Source of the DNA: Clostridium sp. C105KSO13
GTDB lineage: Bacteria; Bacillota; Clostridia; Lachnospirales; Lachnospiraceae
Length of the DNA stretch: 64,000 nt
Direction of reading: 5' to 3'
Assembly: GCF_001517425.1 (NCBI RefSeq)
Contig: NZ_FBWL01000171.1
Location: 186,001 to 250,000 of the forward strand
The translations under genes and the position numbers were made by a program. Every line of letters starts with the position of its first letter. Positions within the stretch are counted from its first letter, which is position 1. Under the pieces are notes generated by a model. The model was not told the DNA's origin, did no database searches, and saw only the letters and a list, made by a program, of their open reading frames with translations. Below are positions 7,521 to 16,362 of this stretch, piece by piece.

Positions 7521-10500
7521 ATGGGGATTAGAAACGAGAAAAATAGAATATTAGGAGTATGTGGTATTCTTCTAACCATTCTTGTCTTTGCGCTCCTTTC
7601 CAGAGTGATTACAGTGCGGGCACAAGGGGTTTATGTACAGGAGAACATAGGGGATGAAAAAGTTGACCGTGAAGCAGCCAAAGAAGCAAAGGAAATTCAA
7701 AATCTTTTAAAATCAGGCGGCACATCCCAAACAGCAGAACAACAAGATGAGGCTCAGAATACTACAGGTCCTGCACTACATCTGAAGGAACAGCTTCAGA
7801 AAATGGCTGATGGTACAGTCAATGCGAACAAAGTACTGCTGAAAAGCAAAATGCATGTGTTAAGAACAGAAACTACAGACAACACGTTTAATATGGAGAA
7901 CGGCGATATTGTTTTGAAACCGGGTGGGGAATACAGTCAAACAAATGATACTTCATCCTTTGATAGTGCAGGAACGGTGCCGGATGAAAAATTTGTAATT
8001 AACGGCGGAGTAAGCGGTTGGACAGATCAGTATAATATAACAGTAAAACGAGGAGCTAATCCGGTAATCACACTTGAAGATTTAAAAATCGATTTATCAG
8101 GTTTCAATGATTTAGCTCCAAAAAGTCCCCTTTATATAGAAAGCGGTGCTACTGTTACACTTGTTTTATCAGGTGGACAAGATGAGGCAAAAGTGCTCCT
8201 GCAGGGAAGCCCGCTGGTGTCGGGAATTACTTTGGAAACAGGAGCCACGCTTCGTATTCAGGGGAAAGGTGATATCCTTGTATATGGGGGCGGAGGTGCG
8301 TATGCAGTTGGAAACGGAAACACTGCAGGAGGTTCGTTTTGGGTCGGTGAGGACGCAAGATTTCAGGCATACAGCAATATGGCAGATGGTGCAATCAATG
8401 TAAAAGTGTCTCAGACTGCAGATACAAGGCGAATTCTGCAGGGATCTCTTGCTGCAGCATTGGACGGCGCTGCTATTATCAAGGCTGAAAACAGGGACGA
8501 CTGGAATGAGCAGTACACCATGCATCTTCCGGATCAGTTCAGATCCTTTGCAGTGTCTACGACAACGCCAGGCGGTGATTATGTATCCTATATAGCTGCA
8601 GATGAAAATGCAGGTGTAAAGGATTCCATGCTGCTGGCGAACAGTTTAAATAAAGCGCAGCACAGCTATAATCTTACTGGCGCAGGCAACACAATTGCCT
8701 CACTGAAAGAACTGAAAAGTCAGAAGATTACATACACTGTATTACTTGACGCAAACGGAGGAACCTTTTCAGACAGAGACCCCAAGAAAATGTATGATAT
8801 TGGATATGGAACAACGATCAGTCTCCCGACAGCAGCTGCCCTTATCAGAGATAACCATGATTTTTCCGGCTGGCATAGAACAAAGGATTCCTTTGAAGAC
8901 GGGGATGAATGGGAATCTGACACGAAGGTAGTAAGAGACAGTACCTGGCTTTATGCATCCTGGATACCCCGGAACTGTACAGTTGAATATCGCTACGAAA
9001 ATGAGATCAAAAAGAAAGTAGAGGGGAAGAAATTCGGAGATACACTGAGTGATGATGAGTCAAATGCAGAGGAAACCCCACCTACTATTAATAAGACAAA
9101 CTATACAGTTGTAGGCTGGCTTGCGGAGGACGGCTCTAAGTGGGTATTTGGTAAAGATGGAACAAGGATTACGAAAGAAACTACTATACTTAAGCCATAT
9201 CTACTTGCAGACTGTAAAGTTACATTTAAAGAAAATGCGGGTAAAGATACTGTAACTAATATGCCTTCTATCAATCCAATGACAGTACCGGCAACTACCA
9301 GTCTTTCGGCAGTAACGACGGTGCCCGAGCGTGCTGACTATACATTTATAGGATGGTACAGGGATGCTAAGTGTACAAAGCCGTGGGATATGAATGCCGA
9401 CAAGGTTACGACCAGCATTACGCTGTATGCGGGCTGGGGAGCCAATGAGACAATAGTGACCTTTCATGTAGCAGAAGAAGGAGAAGAAAGTGTAGATCCT
9501 CCTTCAAGAACCGTCCCATTTGGGGAGAAAATCCCATCGCCGCATGCAGCAAAGAGTGAGCGTAAAACAAGCCTGCCCACAGGCTATAAAGTGGAAGGGT
9601 GGTATACGGATGAAAAGCTTACAAATAAGTGGGATTTTTCAGAGGGGCTGAAAGATTCTGATGGAAAATTTGACCTTTATGTAAAGTGGCATCAAGATAC
9701 ATGCTGGGCAACTTTTCTGCCTAACAGCACTGATGCAGCACTTCATGGGGAGCAGTCCCTATCGGTAGGTTATAACGAGAGTTTAAAGGGAGTTCATGTT
9801 GATTTGGAGAGCAAGCTTGAGAGCATGATTACACGAACCGGGTATGAGGTGAAAAACTGGGTTACCAGTGGAGGCAAAGTGTGGGATATGTCTGCTCCAT
9901 TGACAGAAGATATTGAGTTGAAAGCTCAATGGACGCCGAAGATTTTTGAAATCAACTTTAAGACTCCTCAGGAGGATTGCCCCATCTTATCTTCCGGTGA
10001 AAGCTCAAAGCAGGTTGCATATGGAAAAACATTAAGCGAACCAAAGTACCCCGCAGACGGGCAGACTTGGCCGGGGCATACGTTTCAGGGCTGGTATACA
10101 GAAAAAGACGGTAAGGGAGAAAAATGGAACTTTGCCGGCGCCCAAGCTGCAAATACAGTAGAAGGAGATACAGATCTTTACGCATACTGGACTCAGGACG
10201 AATATACAATTAATTTCCAAACCTATGCAGAGGACGAGAATCCTCCTGAACCGTATAAAGGATTCCTTTACGGTGAACTGCTTGCAAAACCTGACGATCC
10301 GGTCAGGGAAAGATATGAGCTTCTTGGATGGTATAGGGATGAAAATTGTACAGAATCGTGGGATTTTGATACAGATACAGTAACTGGAGATATGACCCTC
10401 TATGCCGGGTGGCAGGGGGAACCTGTAGATGTTATCCTCAATATAGAATACGAACCGGAAAATGAGAAACCAGGGAAGAACGTTCAGGTGGATGTGCAAG

Positions 10501-12098
10501 GAGTGCGCTTTGGAGACTTCTTAACGCGTGAACAAGTGGAGGATCAGGAAACGGAAGCGACAAAGAAGAGGCCCGGATATACGTTAAATGGCTGGTATAC
10601 AGATGAGCTGCATCAGGAAGAGGGGCTGTGGGATTTTGCACTGAACAGGGTGGAACCTCCGAAAAGCGAACCTCTCAATCTGTATGCGTACTGGACCTGG
10701 GATGAATATACAGCTCAGTTTATCACTTTTGACGGGGACACCAGCATTCCACCTCAAACCGGTCTGCGGTACGGCAATTTACTAACTAAGCCTTCACCGG
10801 ATCCTGAGAGGGAACATTATACTTTCGGAGCATGGCATACGGTTCAGAACCCGGAAGACGATACAACCGTATGGGATTTTGAAAAAACTAAAATAACAGG
10901 AGATATGTGTCTTTATGCGTCCTGGACACCGGACGTCTATACATTGTCCTTTGAGACAAACGGTGGTTCGGCCCTTGAGCCTGTAAAAGTAACTTATGGC
11001 ACGTATGTTCCCGATGAAAGTATGAAAACAACCAAAGAGGGATATGTGCTTGCAGGATGGTACCGTGACCCCGAGCTGACACAGCTTTTTGTGCCCGCTT
11101 CTGAATATGTTGACCATACAATGACCATTTATGCAAAATGGGAACTGAAAAAATATACAGTGCGCTATCACTATAGAGATTCCCCGGACAGTGATGAAGA
11201 AGAGGTGGAGACCTATAAGGAAGCTTTTAAAGTCGGAGATTATCTTACGAAACCAAATAAGACACTACCTCATAAAACTTTGAGTGCCTGGTATCAGGAT
11301 GATACATATCAGGATAAATGGGTATTTAAGCGGGATCAGGTCCGAGGTGATACGGAACTTTATGCATACTGGTCGGATACATTGTATTCGGTACATTTTG
11401 AAACTTATGATGGTACGGAAATAAAAGACCTGGAAATGATCTGGGGAGAACAGTTCGAGCCGCCGAAGGATCCTGAGAGAACAGGCTATACATTTACGGG
11501 CTGGTATAAAGATGCCCAGTGGAAGGAACCCTGGGATTTTAATGAGGACTTTGTGAATGGAAACACAATCATTTATTCCGGATGGAAAGCAAACATGTAC
11601 ACAGTCAGCTTTGATACCGCCGGGGGCTCGGAGCCTGTCGAGTCCCAGACGCTGGCCTATGATTCGCTGATTACAGAGCCATCCGCACCGGCGAAGGATG
11701 GATATACATTTGAAGGCTGGACGGATGCAGGAGGAAACAAATGGGATTTCGGTAGGGATACAATAAAGGAGGATACAGTATTAACAGCACAGTGGTCTGA
11801 AAATAAAGACGAGGATGACGATAATGAAACCACATCCGGCGGTACCCCTGGGACAGGCACAAAAAGCACCGACGCCCCAGGCTCAGAAACACAGAACTTG
11901 GGAACTGCAGGCGCAGGCACCCCAGGTGCAGGTGACACAGGTTCGGGAACAGGTACATCTGGTCAGGCGCTTAAAGATGCTGCCGGCGATTTAAAGGAAA
12001 TTCTCACCGGGGATAAAGCTCCGCTGACATATTCGATTGCAGGAATTATATTAGCTGCAGCCGGCATTCTCGGGTCATTGTATAAAAAGATGAGATAA
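7521..12098 (+). CDS. Large surface protein with 13 InlB/Flg_new-type repeats
   Basis: Secreted cell-surface protein of 1525 residues. A basic N-terminus and hydrophobic stretch (about 11-33) form a signal peptide. Residues about 100-400 are a beta-rich region with gly-rich turns and no recognised domain. Residues 403-1426 hold 13 repeats of about 70-90 residues of the InlB B-repeat family, each ending in the GWY...WDF...LYAxW pattern. Then comes a Gly/Thr/Ser/Pro-rich linker and a terminal hydrophobic segment (SIAGIILAAAGILGSLY) with a KKMR tail. No LPxTG motif is seen, so anchoring is probably by the C-terminal membrane segment. GGGAGG supports ATG 7521. Two hemerythrins follow within 20 bases in the same operon. 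The role is probably adhesion or matrix binding; the ligand is unknown. Confidence 0.9.
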   Translation: MGIRNEKNRILGVCGILLTILVFALLSRVITVRAQGVYVQENIGDEKVDREAAKEAKEIQNLLKSGGTSQTAEQQDEAQNTTGPALHLKEQLQKMADGTVNANKVLLKSKMHVLRTETTDNTFNMENGDIVLKPGGEYSQTNDTSSFDSAGTVPDEKFVINGGVSGWTDQYNITVKRGANPVITLEDLKIDLSGFNDLAPKSPLYIESGATVTLVLSGGQDEAKVLLQGSPLVSGITLETGATLRIQGKGDILVYGGGGAYAVGNGNTAGGSFWVGEDARFQAYSNMADGAINVKVSQTADTRRILQGSLAAALDGAAIIKAENRDDWNEQYTMHLPDQFRSFAVSTTTPGGDYVSYIAADENAGVKDSMLLANSLNKAQHSYNLTGAGNTIASLKELKSQKITYTVLLDANGGTFSDRDPKKMYDIGYGTTISLPTAAALIRDNHDFSGWHRTKDSFEDGDEWESDTKVVRDSTWLYASWIPRNCTVEYRYENEIKKKVEGKKFGDTLSDDESNAEETPPTINKTNYTVVGWLAEDGSKWVFGKDGTRITKETTILKPYLLADCKVTFKENAGKDTVTNMPSINPMTVPATTSLSAVTTVPERADYTFIGWYRDAKCTKPWDMNADKVTTSITLYAGWGANETIVTFHVAEEGEESVDPPSRTVPFGEKIPSPHAAKSERKTSLPTGYKVEGWYTDEKLTNKWDFSEGLKDSDGKFDLYVKWHQDTCWATFLPNSTDAALHGEQSLSVGYNESLKGVHVDLESKLESMITRTGYEVKNWVTSGGKVWDMSAPLTEDIELKAQWTPKIFEINFKTPQEDCPILSSGESSKQVAYGKTLSEPKYPADGQTWPGHTFQGWYTEKDGKGEKWNFAGAQAANTVEGDTDLYAYWTQDEYTINFQTYAEDENPPEPYKGFLYGELLAKPDDPVRERYELLGWYRDENCTESWDFDTDTVTGDMTLYAGWQGEPVDVILNIEYEPENEKPGKNVQVDVQGVRFGDFLTREQVEDQETEATKKRPGYTLNGWYTDELHQEEGLWDFALNRVEPPKSEPLNLYAYWTWDEYTAQFITFDGDTSIPPQTGLRYGNLLTKPSPDPEREHYTFGAWHTVQNPEDDTTVWDFEKTKITGDMCLYASWTPDVYTLSFETNGGSALEPVKVTYGTYVPDESMKTTKEGYVLAGWYRDPELTQLFVPASEYVDHTMTIYAKWELKKYTVRYHYRDSPDSDEEEVETYKEAFKVGDYLTKPNKTLPHKTLSAWYQDDTYQDKWVFKRDQVRGDTELYAYWSDTLYSVHFETYDGTEIKDLEMIWGEQFEPPKDPERTGYTFTGWYKDAQWKEPWDFNEDFVNGNTIIYSGWKANMYTVSFDTAGGSEPVESQTLAYDSLITEPSAPAKDGYTFEGWTDAGGNKWDFGRDTIKEDTVLTAQWSENKDEDDDNETTSGGTPGTGTKSTDAPGSETQNLGTAGAGTPGAGDTGSGTGTSGQALKDAAGDLKEILTGDKAPLTYSIAGIILAAAGILGSLYKKMR
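8727..11798 (+). repeat. Block of 13 divergent InlB-type protein repeats
   Basis: Thirteen tandem units within the surface protein, each opening with a beta strand (such as YTVSFDT) and closing with GWY plus a WDF or WDM turn and an LYAxW strand. The units are strongly diverged, with variable insertions, so DNA-level recombination between them looks unlikely to be recent. Confidence 0.88.
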
Positions 12099-12116
12099 GG
12101 AGATGGAGAAAAAGCT

Positions 12117-12527
12117 ATGAAATATGAACTGACAAAAGATCTGGAAACGGGGAATACATTGATTGATTCCGAGCACAGAGAACTGTTCAGAATGGTCAAT
12201 AATCTGCAGGAAGCCTGTGCAAAGGGGCAGGGGCGAAGTCAGGTGGAGACAGCAGCCGGATTTCTTGTGAATTATGTAAAAAAGCATTTCAGGGATGAAC
12301 AGAATCTTCAGACGAGTGTAAGCTATCCGGGATACCCGGCACACAGAAGTTTCCATGAAAATTACATATCACAAATTTCGGCTGCTGCTGACACAATACT
12401 TGTGAGCAATGCAGATATTGCCTCCCTGGCGGAGCTGAATCGTCTGATTGGCATACTGATCGCCCATATCCGCACAGAGGATAAGAAATTGGCAGCATAT
12501 ATTGTAAGTTATAAGAAACAGAAATAG
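12117..12527 (+). CDS. Bacteriohemerythrin, copy 1
   Basis: Di-iron, oxygen-binding four-helix-bundle protein of 136 residues. The full ligand set is visible: His20, His57, Glu61 (HFRDE), His76, His80 (HRSFH), His117 and Asp122 (HIRTED). Cytoplasmic, with no signal peptide. AAGGAGATGGAGAAA precedes ATG 12117, 18 bases after the surface-protein stop, so it is probably co-transcribed from the sigma-D-type promoter. In anaerobes such proteins store, sense or scavenge oxygen, and some act near chemotaxis systems; the exact role here is inferred. Confidence 0.92.
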   Translation: MKYELTKDLETGNTLIDSEHRELFRMVNNLQEACAKGQGRSQVETAAGFLVNYVKKHFRDEQNLQTSVSYPGYPAHRSFHENYISQISAAADTILVSNADIASLAELNRLIGILIAHIRTEDKKLAAYIVSYKKQK

Positions 12528-12558
12528 GTGTATTAATTGAAAGGGCTGGAAAAAGAAT

Positions 12559-12963
12559 ATGAAGTATGAACTGACAAAGGATTTGCAAACCGGAAACGCA
12601 TTGATTGATTCCGAGCACAGAGAATTGTTTCGGATTATTAATAATTTACAGGAGGCCTGTGCAAAAGGGCAGGGACGCGGTAAGGTTGAACCCACCGCAA
12701 AATTTCTTGTGGATTATGTAAAAAAACATTTTCGAGATGAGGAAGAACTGCAGAAAAGTGTTGAGTATCCTGGGTATTCGGTACACAAAAAATTTCATGA
12801 AGACTATATTATACAGATAGAAGGGGGAGCGGATAAAATACTGACTCATAATGCGGACATAGCGTCTTTGGCAGAGCTAAACAAGCTGATTGGTATATTG
12901 GTGGCTCATATTCGTACAGAAGACAGAAAGCTTGCATCTTATGTCAGCACACATGATAAATAG
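12559..12963 (+). CDS. Bacteriohemerythrin, copy 2
   Basis: Tandem paralogue of the preceding gene, 134 residues, identical at 99 of 134 aligned positions by eye count. All di-iron ligands are kept at the same positions (His20, His57, Glu61, His76, His80, His117, Asp122). Most changes fall between residues 41 and 90, around the metal-ligand helices, which may tune oxygen affinity. It lies 31 bases after copy 1 and ends just before a shared terminator. Confidence 0.92.
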   Translation: MKYELTKDLQTGNALIDSEHRELFRIINNLQEACAKGQGRGKVEPTAKFLVDYVKKHFRDEEELQKSVEYPGYSVHKKFHEDYIIQIEGGADKILTHNADIASLAELNKLIGILVAHIRTEDRKLASYVSTHDK

Positions 12964-12983
12964 AAAAATGTAATAGTAGTAAC

Positions 12984-13017
12984 AAAAAAGCATCTGTTCT
13001 AAAACAGATGCTTTTTT
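12984..13017. terminator. Bidirectional terminator between hemerythrin 2 and cheB
   Basis: AAAAAAGCATCTGTT and ACAGATGCTTTTTT form a symmetrical stem with A and T tails. It can end transcription of the hemerythrin operon (plus) and cheA-cheW-cheB (minus), which converge here. Confidence 0.9.
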
Positions 13018-13054
13018 AGATACATTATATTTTGATTTACATGGATTTCACGCT

Positions 13055-13657
13055 TTATATTTCGGGTGGAAGATTCTTTCGAAGATATGCCATTAACAAG
13101 CCGGCTATATTCTGACAGGGTGCCTGTACACATACGGCGCCTATTTGGTGAGCCACCATTGGCATTCCATATACGACACTGGAATCTTTATCCTGCCCGA
13201 TGGTATAGGCTCCTTTTTGGCGCATGTGTAAGAGCCCCTGTGCTCCATCTCGCCCCATCCCGGTTAATATGATGCCCACCCCGCGCTGTCCGGCCGTTTC
13301 TGCCACAGAATGAAATAAAACATCTACAGAGGGGCGGTGTCCGCTTATCTTTTCCCCCGGAAATAAACCAACACGATAGTGGCTGCCGTCACGCAGCACC
13401 TTCATCTGCAGATCACCGCCGGGAGCAATCAGGGCAAGTCCGGGAGATATAATATCCCCATCTTTTGCTTCCCGCACCTCCATACGACAAAGTTTGTCCA
13501 GCCGATCGGCGTACATTTTTGTAAAGCCCTCCGGCATATGCTGCGTTATCACAATACCGGGAATATTTTCGGGAAGATCACGGAGGATTTGCAAAGTTGC
13601 CTCTGTACCGCCTGTGGAGGCCCCCACCGCAATCAGCATGGAGGATGGGACTTTCAT
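13055..13657 (-). CDS. cheB: Chemotaxis protein-glutamate methylesterase domain protein, receiver-less
   Basis: Removes methyl groups from receptor glutamates, and may deamidate glutamines, during adaptation. The 200 residues hold only the CheB esterase domain: Ser14 in GASTGG, His40 in TQHMP and Asp137 in LTGMGRDG make the expected catalytic triad. The N-terminal receiver domain and linker of canonical CheB (about 350 residues) are missing, so CheA cannot activate it by phosphorylation of this chain. The start overlaps the cheW stop by ATGA, so there is no room for a receiver in this frame upstream. It is the last gene of cheA-cheW-cheB. Confidence 0.9.
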   Translation of the reverse strand: MKVPSSMLIAVGASTGGTEATLQILRDLPENIPGIVITQHMPEGFTKMYADRLDKLCRMEVREAKDGDIISPGLALIAPGGDLQMKVLRDGSHYRVGLFPGEKISGHRPSVDVLFHSVAETAGQRGVGIILTGMGRDGAQGLLHMRQKGAYTIGQDKDSSVVYGMPMVAHQIGAVCVQAPCQNIAGLLMAYLRKNLPPEI

Positions 13658-14112
13658 AGTGAGCCTCTGACGATGGCCTCGCAGTCCAACAGCAGAACTA
13701 CGGTACCATCCTCAAGAGAAAGCATCAGATTTGTAAGTTCCTGGCGGTTCTCAATAGGAATAGGGGCTGCAAGTGCAGTATTTATATTTTGAACCTGTAA
13801 AACGGAATCCACTGCAATACCAATGTGAATAGAGTTTATTTCCAGAATGATAATACAAGTGGAAGAAGTATATTCTACAAAAGGCTTGCCTAACTTAAGC
13901 CGCATGTCCATGACCGGGATAATCTGTCCTCTGAGATTGATAATACCCTTTATATAATCCGGTACCAGGGGAAGTGGGCGGATTGTATAGTTAGTAATAA
14001 TTTCAATTACGTTATCTGTGCTGACTCCGAACACCAGTTTGTCTGATGTGAAAGTCAGAAATCGGGAAGTAGTCTGCTGTTCTTCTTCCAAAGTGTCTGC
14101 TGTGTCTGACAT
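13654..14112 (-). CDS. cheW: Chemotaxis coupling protein CheW
   Basis: Scaffold linking chemoreceptors to CheA. The 152 residues form one CheW domain, with the characteristic PDYIKGIINLRGQIIPVMD core and a C-terminal strand-rich half. About 15 polar residues precede the domain. It is 23 bases downstream of cheA and overlaps cheB by 4 bases. A CheV-like CheW-domain protein is encoded at 42221-42772, so the cell has at least two couplers. Confidence 0.93.
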   Translation of the reverse strand: MSDTADTLEEEQQTTSRFLTFTSDKLVFGVSTDNVIEIITNYTIRPLPLVPDYIKGIINLRGQIIPVMDMRLKLGKPFVEYTSSTCIIILEINSIHIGIAVDSVLQVQNINTALAAPIPIENRQELTNLMLSLEDGTVVLLLDCEAIVRGSL

Positions 14113-14135
14113 AATATAACCTCCAATCTATTTGC

Positions 14136-16187
14136 CTAAAACATTTCCTGGGCAGCGGTGTATATGCTGCCGATATCCAGAATAATACTGATATTGCCAT
14201 CACCGAGAACAGTACAGCCACTGATGCCGGAGTGTTTAATATTAAAGTTGTTAAGATATGGCGGAAATGGCTTGACAACTACCTGCTGTTCTCCGATTAA
14301 CTGATCTACAAAGATACAGTATGACTTATCACTTGCCTCTACCCACATCATAATTCCATCATCAATATCTGTAAAGCCTTCTTCCATACAAAACAGACTG
14401 CGGATTCGAACGACGGGGAAAAATTCATCCATACATTTTATGATTTCATGGCCTGAGGCATCCAGGATGATGTCCTCATTTGATGCTTTAAATGACTGTC
14501 TTATGTTGGCGATAGGAATCGTAAATATACTTCCTCCAATTGAAATTTCCATACCATCCACAATAGCAAGTGTTAGAGGAAGCTTTAAGGTTGTCTTGCT
14601 CCCCTTTCCTTTTTCACTGGAAATACTGACAACACCGCCAATCGCTTCTACGTTTTTACGGACAACATCCAGCCCGACCCCTCTGCCAGAAAATTCGGTA
14701 ACTTCGGAATTTGTAGAAAATCCGGGCAGCATTAGAAGAGATAAAATTTCTTTTTGCGAGTACTCCTCTGCAGGCTTAGTCAGTAGATTGTTCCGGCTTG
14801 CCTTGGCAAGAATTGCATCCGTATCCATGCCTTTCCCGTCGTCTTCCACAGAAATGATAACTTCGCTTCCCGTATGTTTTGCGGAAAGTATAATCTCCGC
14901 CTGGGCCTCTTTTCCCGCATCGATACGCTCCTGAACGCTATCTTCAATGCCGTGATCCATTGAGTTTCGTACAATGTGCATAATAGGATCTGATATATTG
15001 TCTACGATGGTTTTGTCCACTTCTGTGTCTTCCCCGATTATAGTCAGCCGCACATCCTTATTCAGTGTCTTTTTCATGTCACGGACAATGCGGTTCATTT
15101 TTTGGAATACACTGGAAACGGGTACAATCCGCAGTGACATTGCAATATCCTGAAGATCATCCGTCAGTTTGCGGAGCTGGCGTGCTGATTTCAGAAAATT
15201 ATCCAGCTTTACATTTTGAAGCTCCGGAGAAGCAATCACCATAGATTCTGTAATAACAATTTCACCCACAACTGCCATCAGTTTATCCAGCTTGCTGAGA
15301 TTAACACTGATTAAACTCTGCTTTGTATGTGTGGCCGGGGCAAAATTGCCGGCGGTCGGAGTGGAACCTGCTGCAGGGGTATGCCTTGCTTTGCCGGCTG
15401 CGGCAGCTTTTGATGTATCCTTCTCTTTTTGTGGGTCATCTTCGCTGGAAATCAATTCATAGGTGTGAATATTACTGGTGCCTTTTAGAACACTTATTGC
15501 ACTTTGGGCATCTTTTTCAGAAGAAAATCCGAGAAGAAATCCGTCTTTTGCAATCGCATCTTTAGTGCCGGAGTTTGTCTCCACGTCTTCTGGAACAAAT
15601 TGAAAGGTCAGGTTCTTGTCTCTGAGTGCTGTCACGAGCATAAAAGCGCGAAGGTTTTCCATGCCGCAGTCCGGCTCAAAGAAAACCTGGATCTGGTAAG
15701 GAGCATTTATTCCAAAAGAATTTTGAGCCGAAGAATTCACTGCGGAGGAATCTAAGGAAGAACTACCGGTGTCTTCTTTTTGTATTCGTTTCAGAAAGCT
15801 GTTAATTTTGTCTGTAAAATCTGTAATGTCTGCATCCAGAGGCTGATTATTTTCTACCCGGATGATGTCTGCACTGAGCCTGTCCATAGATTGAAACATC
15901 AAATCAAAAAGATCACTTTTCTGTTCTTCATCCAAAGTGTCCATGCCGTTTTCGCGTATGTAAAAGAAGAGGTCTTCAATATGATGTGCCACTTCCATTA
16001 AAGACTGGAATTCAAGCATTGCAGAGGACCCTTTGATTGTATGCATACTTCTGAAAATCTCGTTTACGTCGTCTTCAGTAAAGCTGCCTGCTTTTTCGGC
16101 ATTAATAAGCCTTTCATCTAACTGCTCTAAAAGGGAATTTGTTTCAAACAGGAAGGTTTCGAGCAGGCTGTCTGTTGTATTGTCCAT
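14136..16187 (-). CDS. cheA: Chemotaxis histidine kinase CheA
   Basis: Receptor-coupled kinase that phosphorylates CheY and is the core of the array. Its 683 residues read as an Hpt domain (1-105) with phospho-acceptor His49 in MHTIKGS, a P2-like domain (about 160-248), and an Ala/Pro/Thr linker. Then come the P3 dimerisation helices (290-355), the ATPase domain (370-540) with N box near 398-413, G1 VEDDGKGMD and G2 GRGVGLD, and a C-terminal CheW-like domain (541-683). The start is ATG 16187 with AAGGCGGTG upstream. Its transcription is divergent from the ylqG-like gene, and a sigma-D-like box lies upstream at 16319-16345. Confidence 0.97.
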   Translation of the reverse strand: MDNTTDSLLETFLFETNSLLEQLDERLINAEKAGSFTEDDVNEIFRSMHTIKGSSAMLEFQSLMEVAHHIEDLFFYIRENGMDTLDEEQKSDLFDLMFQSMDRLSADIIRVENNQPLDADITDFTDKINSFLKRIQKEDTGSSSLDSSAVNSSAQNSFGINAPYQIQVFFEPDCGMENLRAFMLVTALRDKNLTFQFVPEDVETNSGTKDAIAKDGFLLGFSSEKDAQSAISVLKGTSNIHTYELISSEDDPQKEKDTSKAAAAGKARHTPAAGSTPTAGNFAPATHTKQSLISVNLSKLDKLMAVVGEIVITESMVIASPELQNVKLDNFLKSARQLRKLTDDLQDIAMSLRIVPVSSVFQKMNRIVRDMKKTLNKDVRLTIIGEDTEVDKTIVDNISDPIMHIVRNSMDHGIEDSVQERIDAGKEAQAEIILSAKHTGSEVIISVEDDGKGMDTDAILAKASRNNLLTKPAEEYSQKEILSLLMLPGFSTNSEVTEFSGRGVGLDVVRKNVEAIGGVVSISSEKGKGSKTTLKLPLTLAIVDGMEISIGGSIFTIPIANIRQSFKASNEDIILDASGHEIIKCMDEFFPVVRIRSLFCMEEGFTDIDDGIMMWVEASDKSYCIFVDQLIGEQQVVVKPFPPYLNNFNIKHSGISGCTVLGDGNISIILDIGSIYTAAQEMF

Positions 16188-16265
16188 AATTGCACCGCCT
16201 TATTTTATATTTGGTAAAAACATTGCAAAAGCAAGGGTATGTGTGGTAATGTACTTTTAGCATGT

Positions 16266-16294
16266 TTGACAATAAAAGAAAATGCTTCATTATT
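16266..16294 (+). promoter_or_regulatory. Sigma-A-like promoter for the ylqG-like gene
   Basis: Consensus TTGACA (16266-16271) with CATTAT after 16 bases or ATTATT after 17 bases. The -35 is strong and the -10 mediocre. It lies in the 175-base divergent gap with cheA. Confidence 0.45.
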
Positions 16295-16318
16295 ACACAT
16301 AGATCCACTATAAGTCAT

Positions 16319-16345
16319 ATATCGGCAAGGCAAACAAAAAAATAA
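16319..16345 (-). promoter_or_regulatory. Candidate sigma-D promoter for cheA-cheW-cheB
   Basis: On the minus strand a perfect GCCGATAT box (16326 to 16319) is preceded after 15 bases by TTAT (16345-16342), one base off the TAAT seen before fliD and flgM. It gives a 5' leader of roughly 130 bases before cheA. The weak -35 keeps confidence moderate. Confidence 0.45.
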
Positions 16346-16362
16346 TCAGGGCAGGTGATAAA

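Noticed and set aside
10032-10499. 155-residue minus-strand ORF inside the repeat protein
   Set aside because: Shadow of the coding strand; the plus frame has clear repeats and the minus product has no motif.
8727-11798. Repeat block as a CRISPR or satellite array
   Set aside because: Units are diverged protein-level repeats in one open frame, not near-identical DNA repeats.
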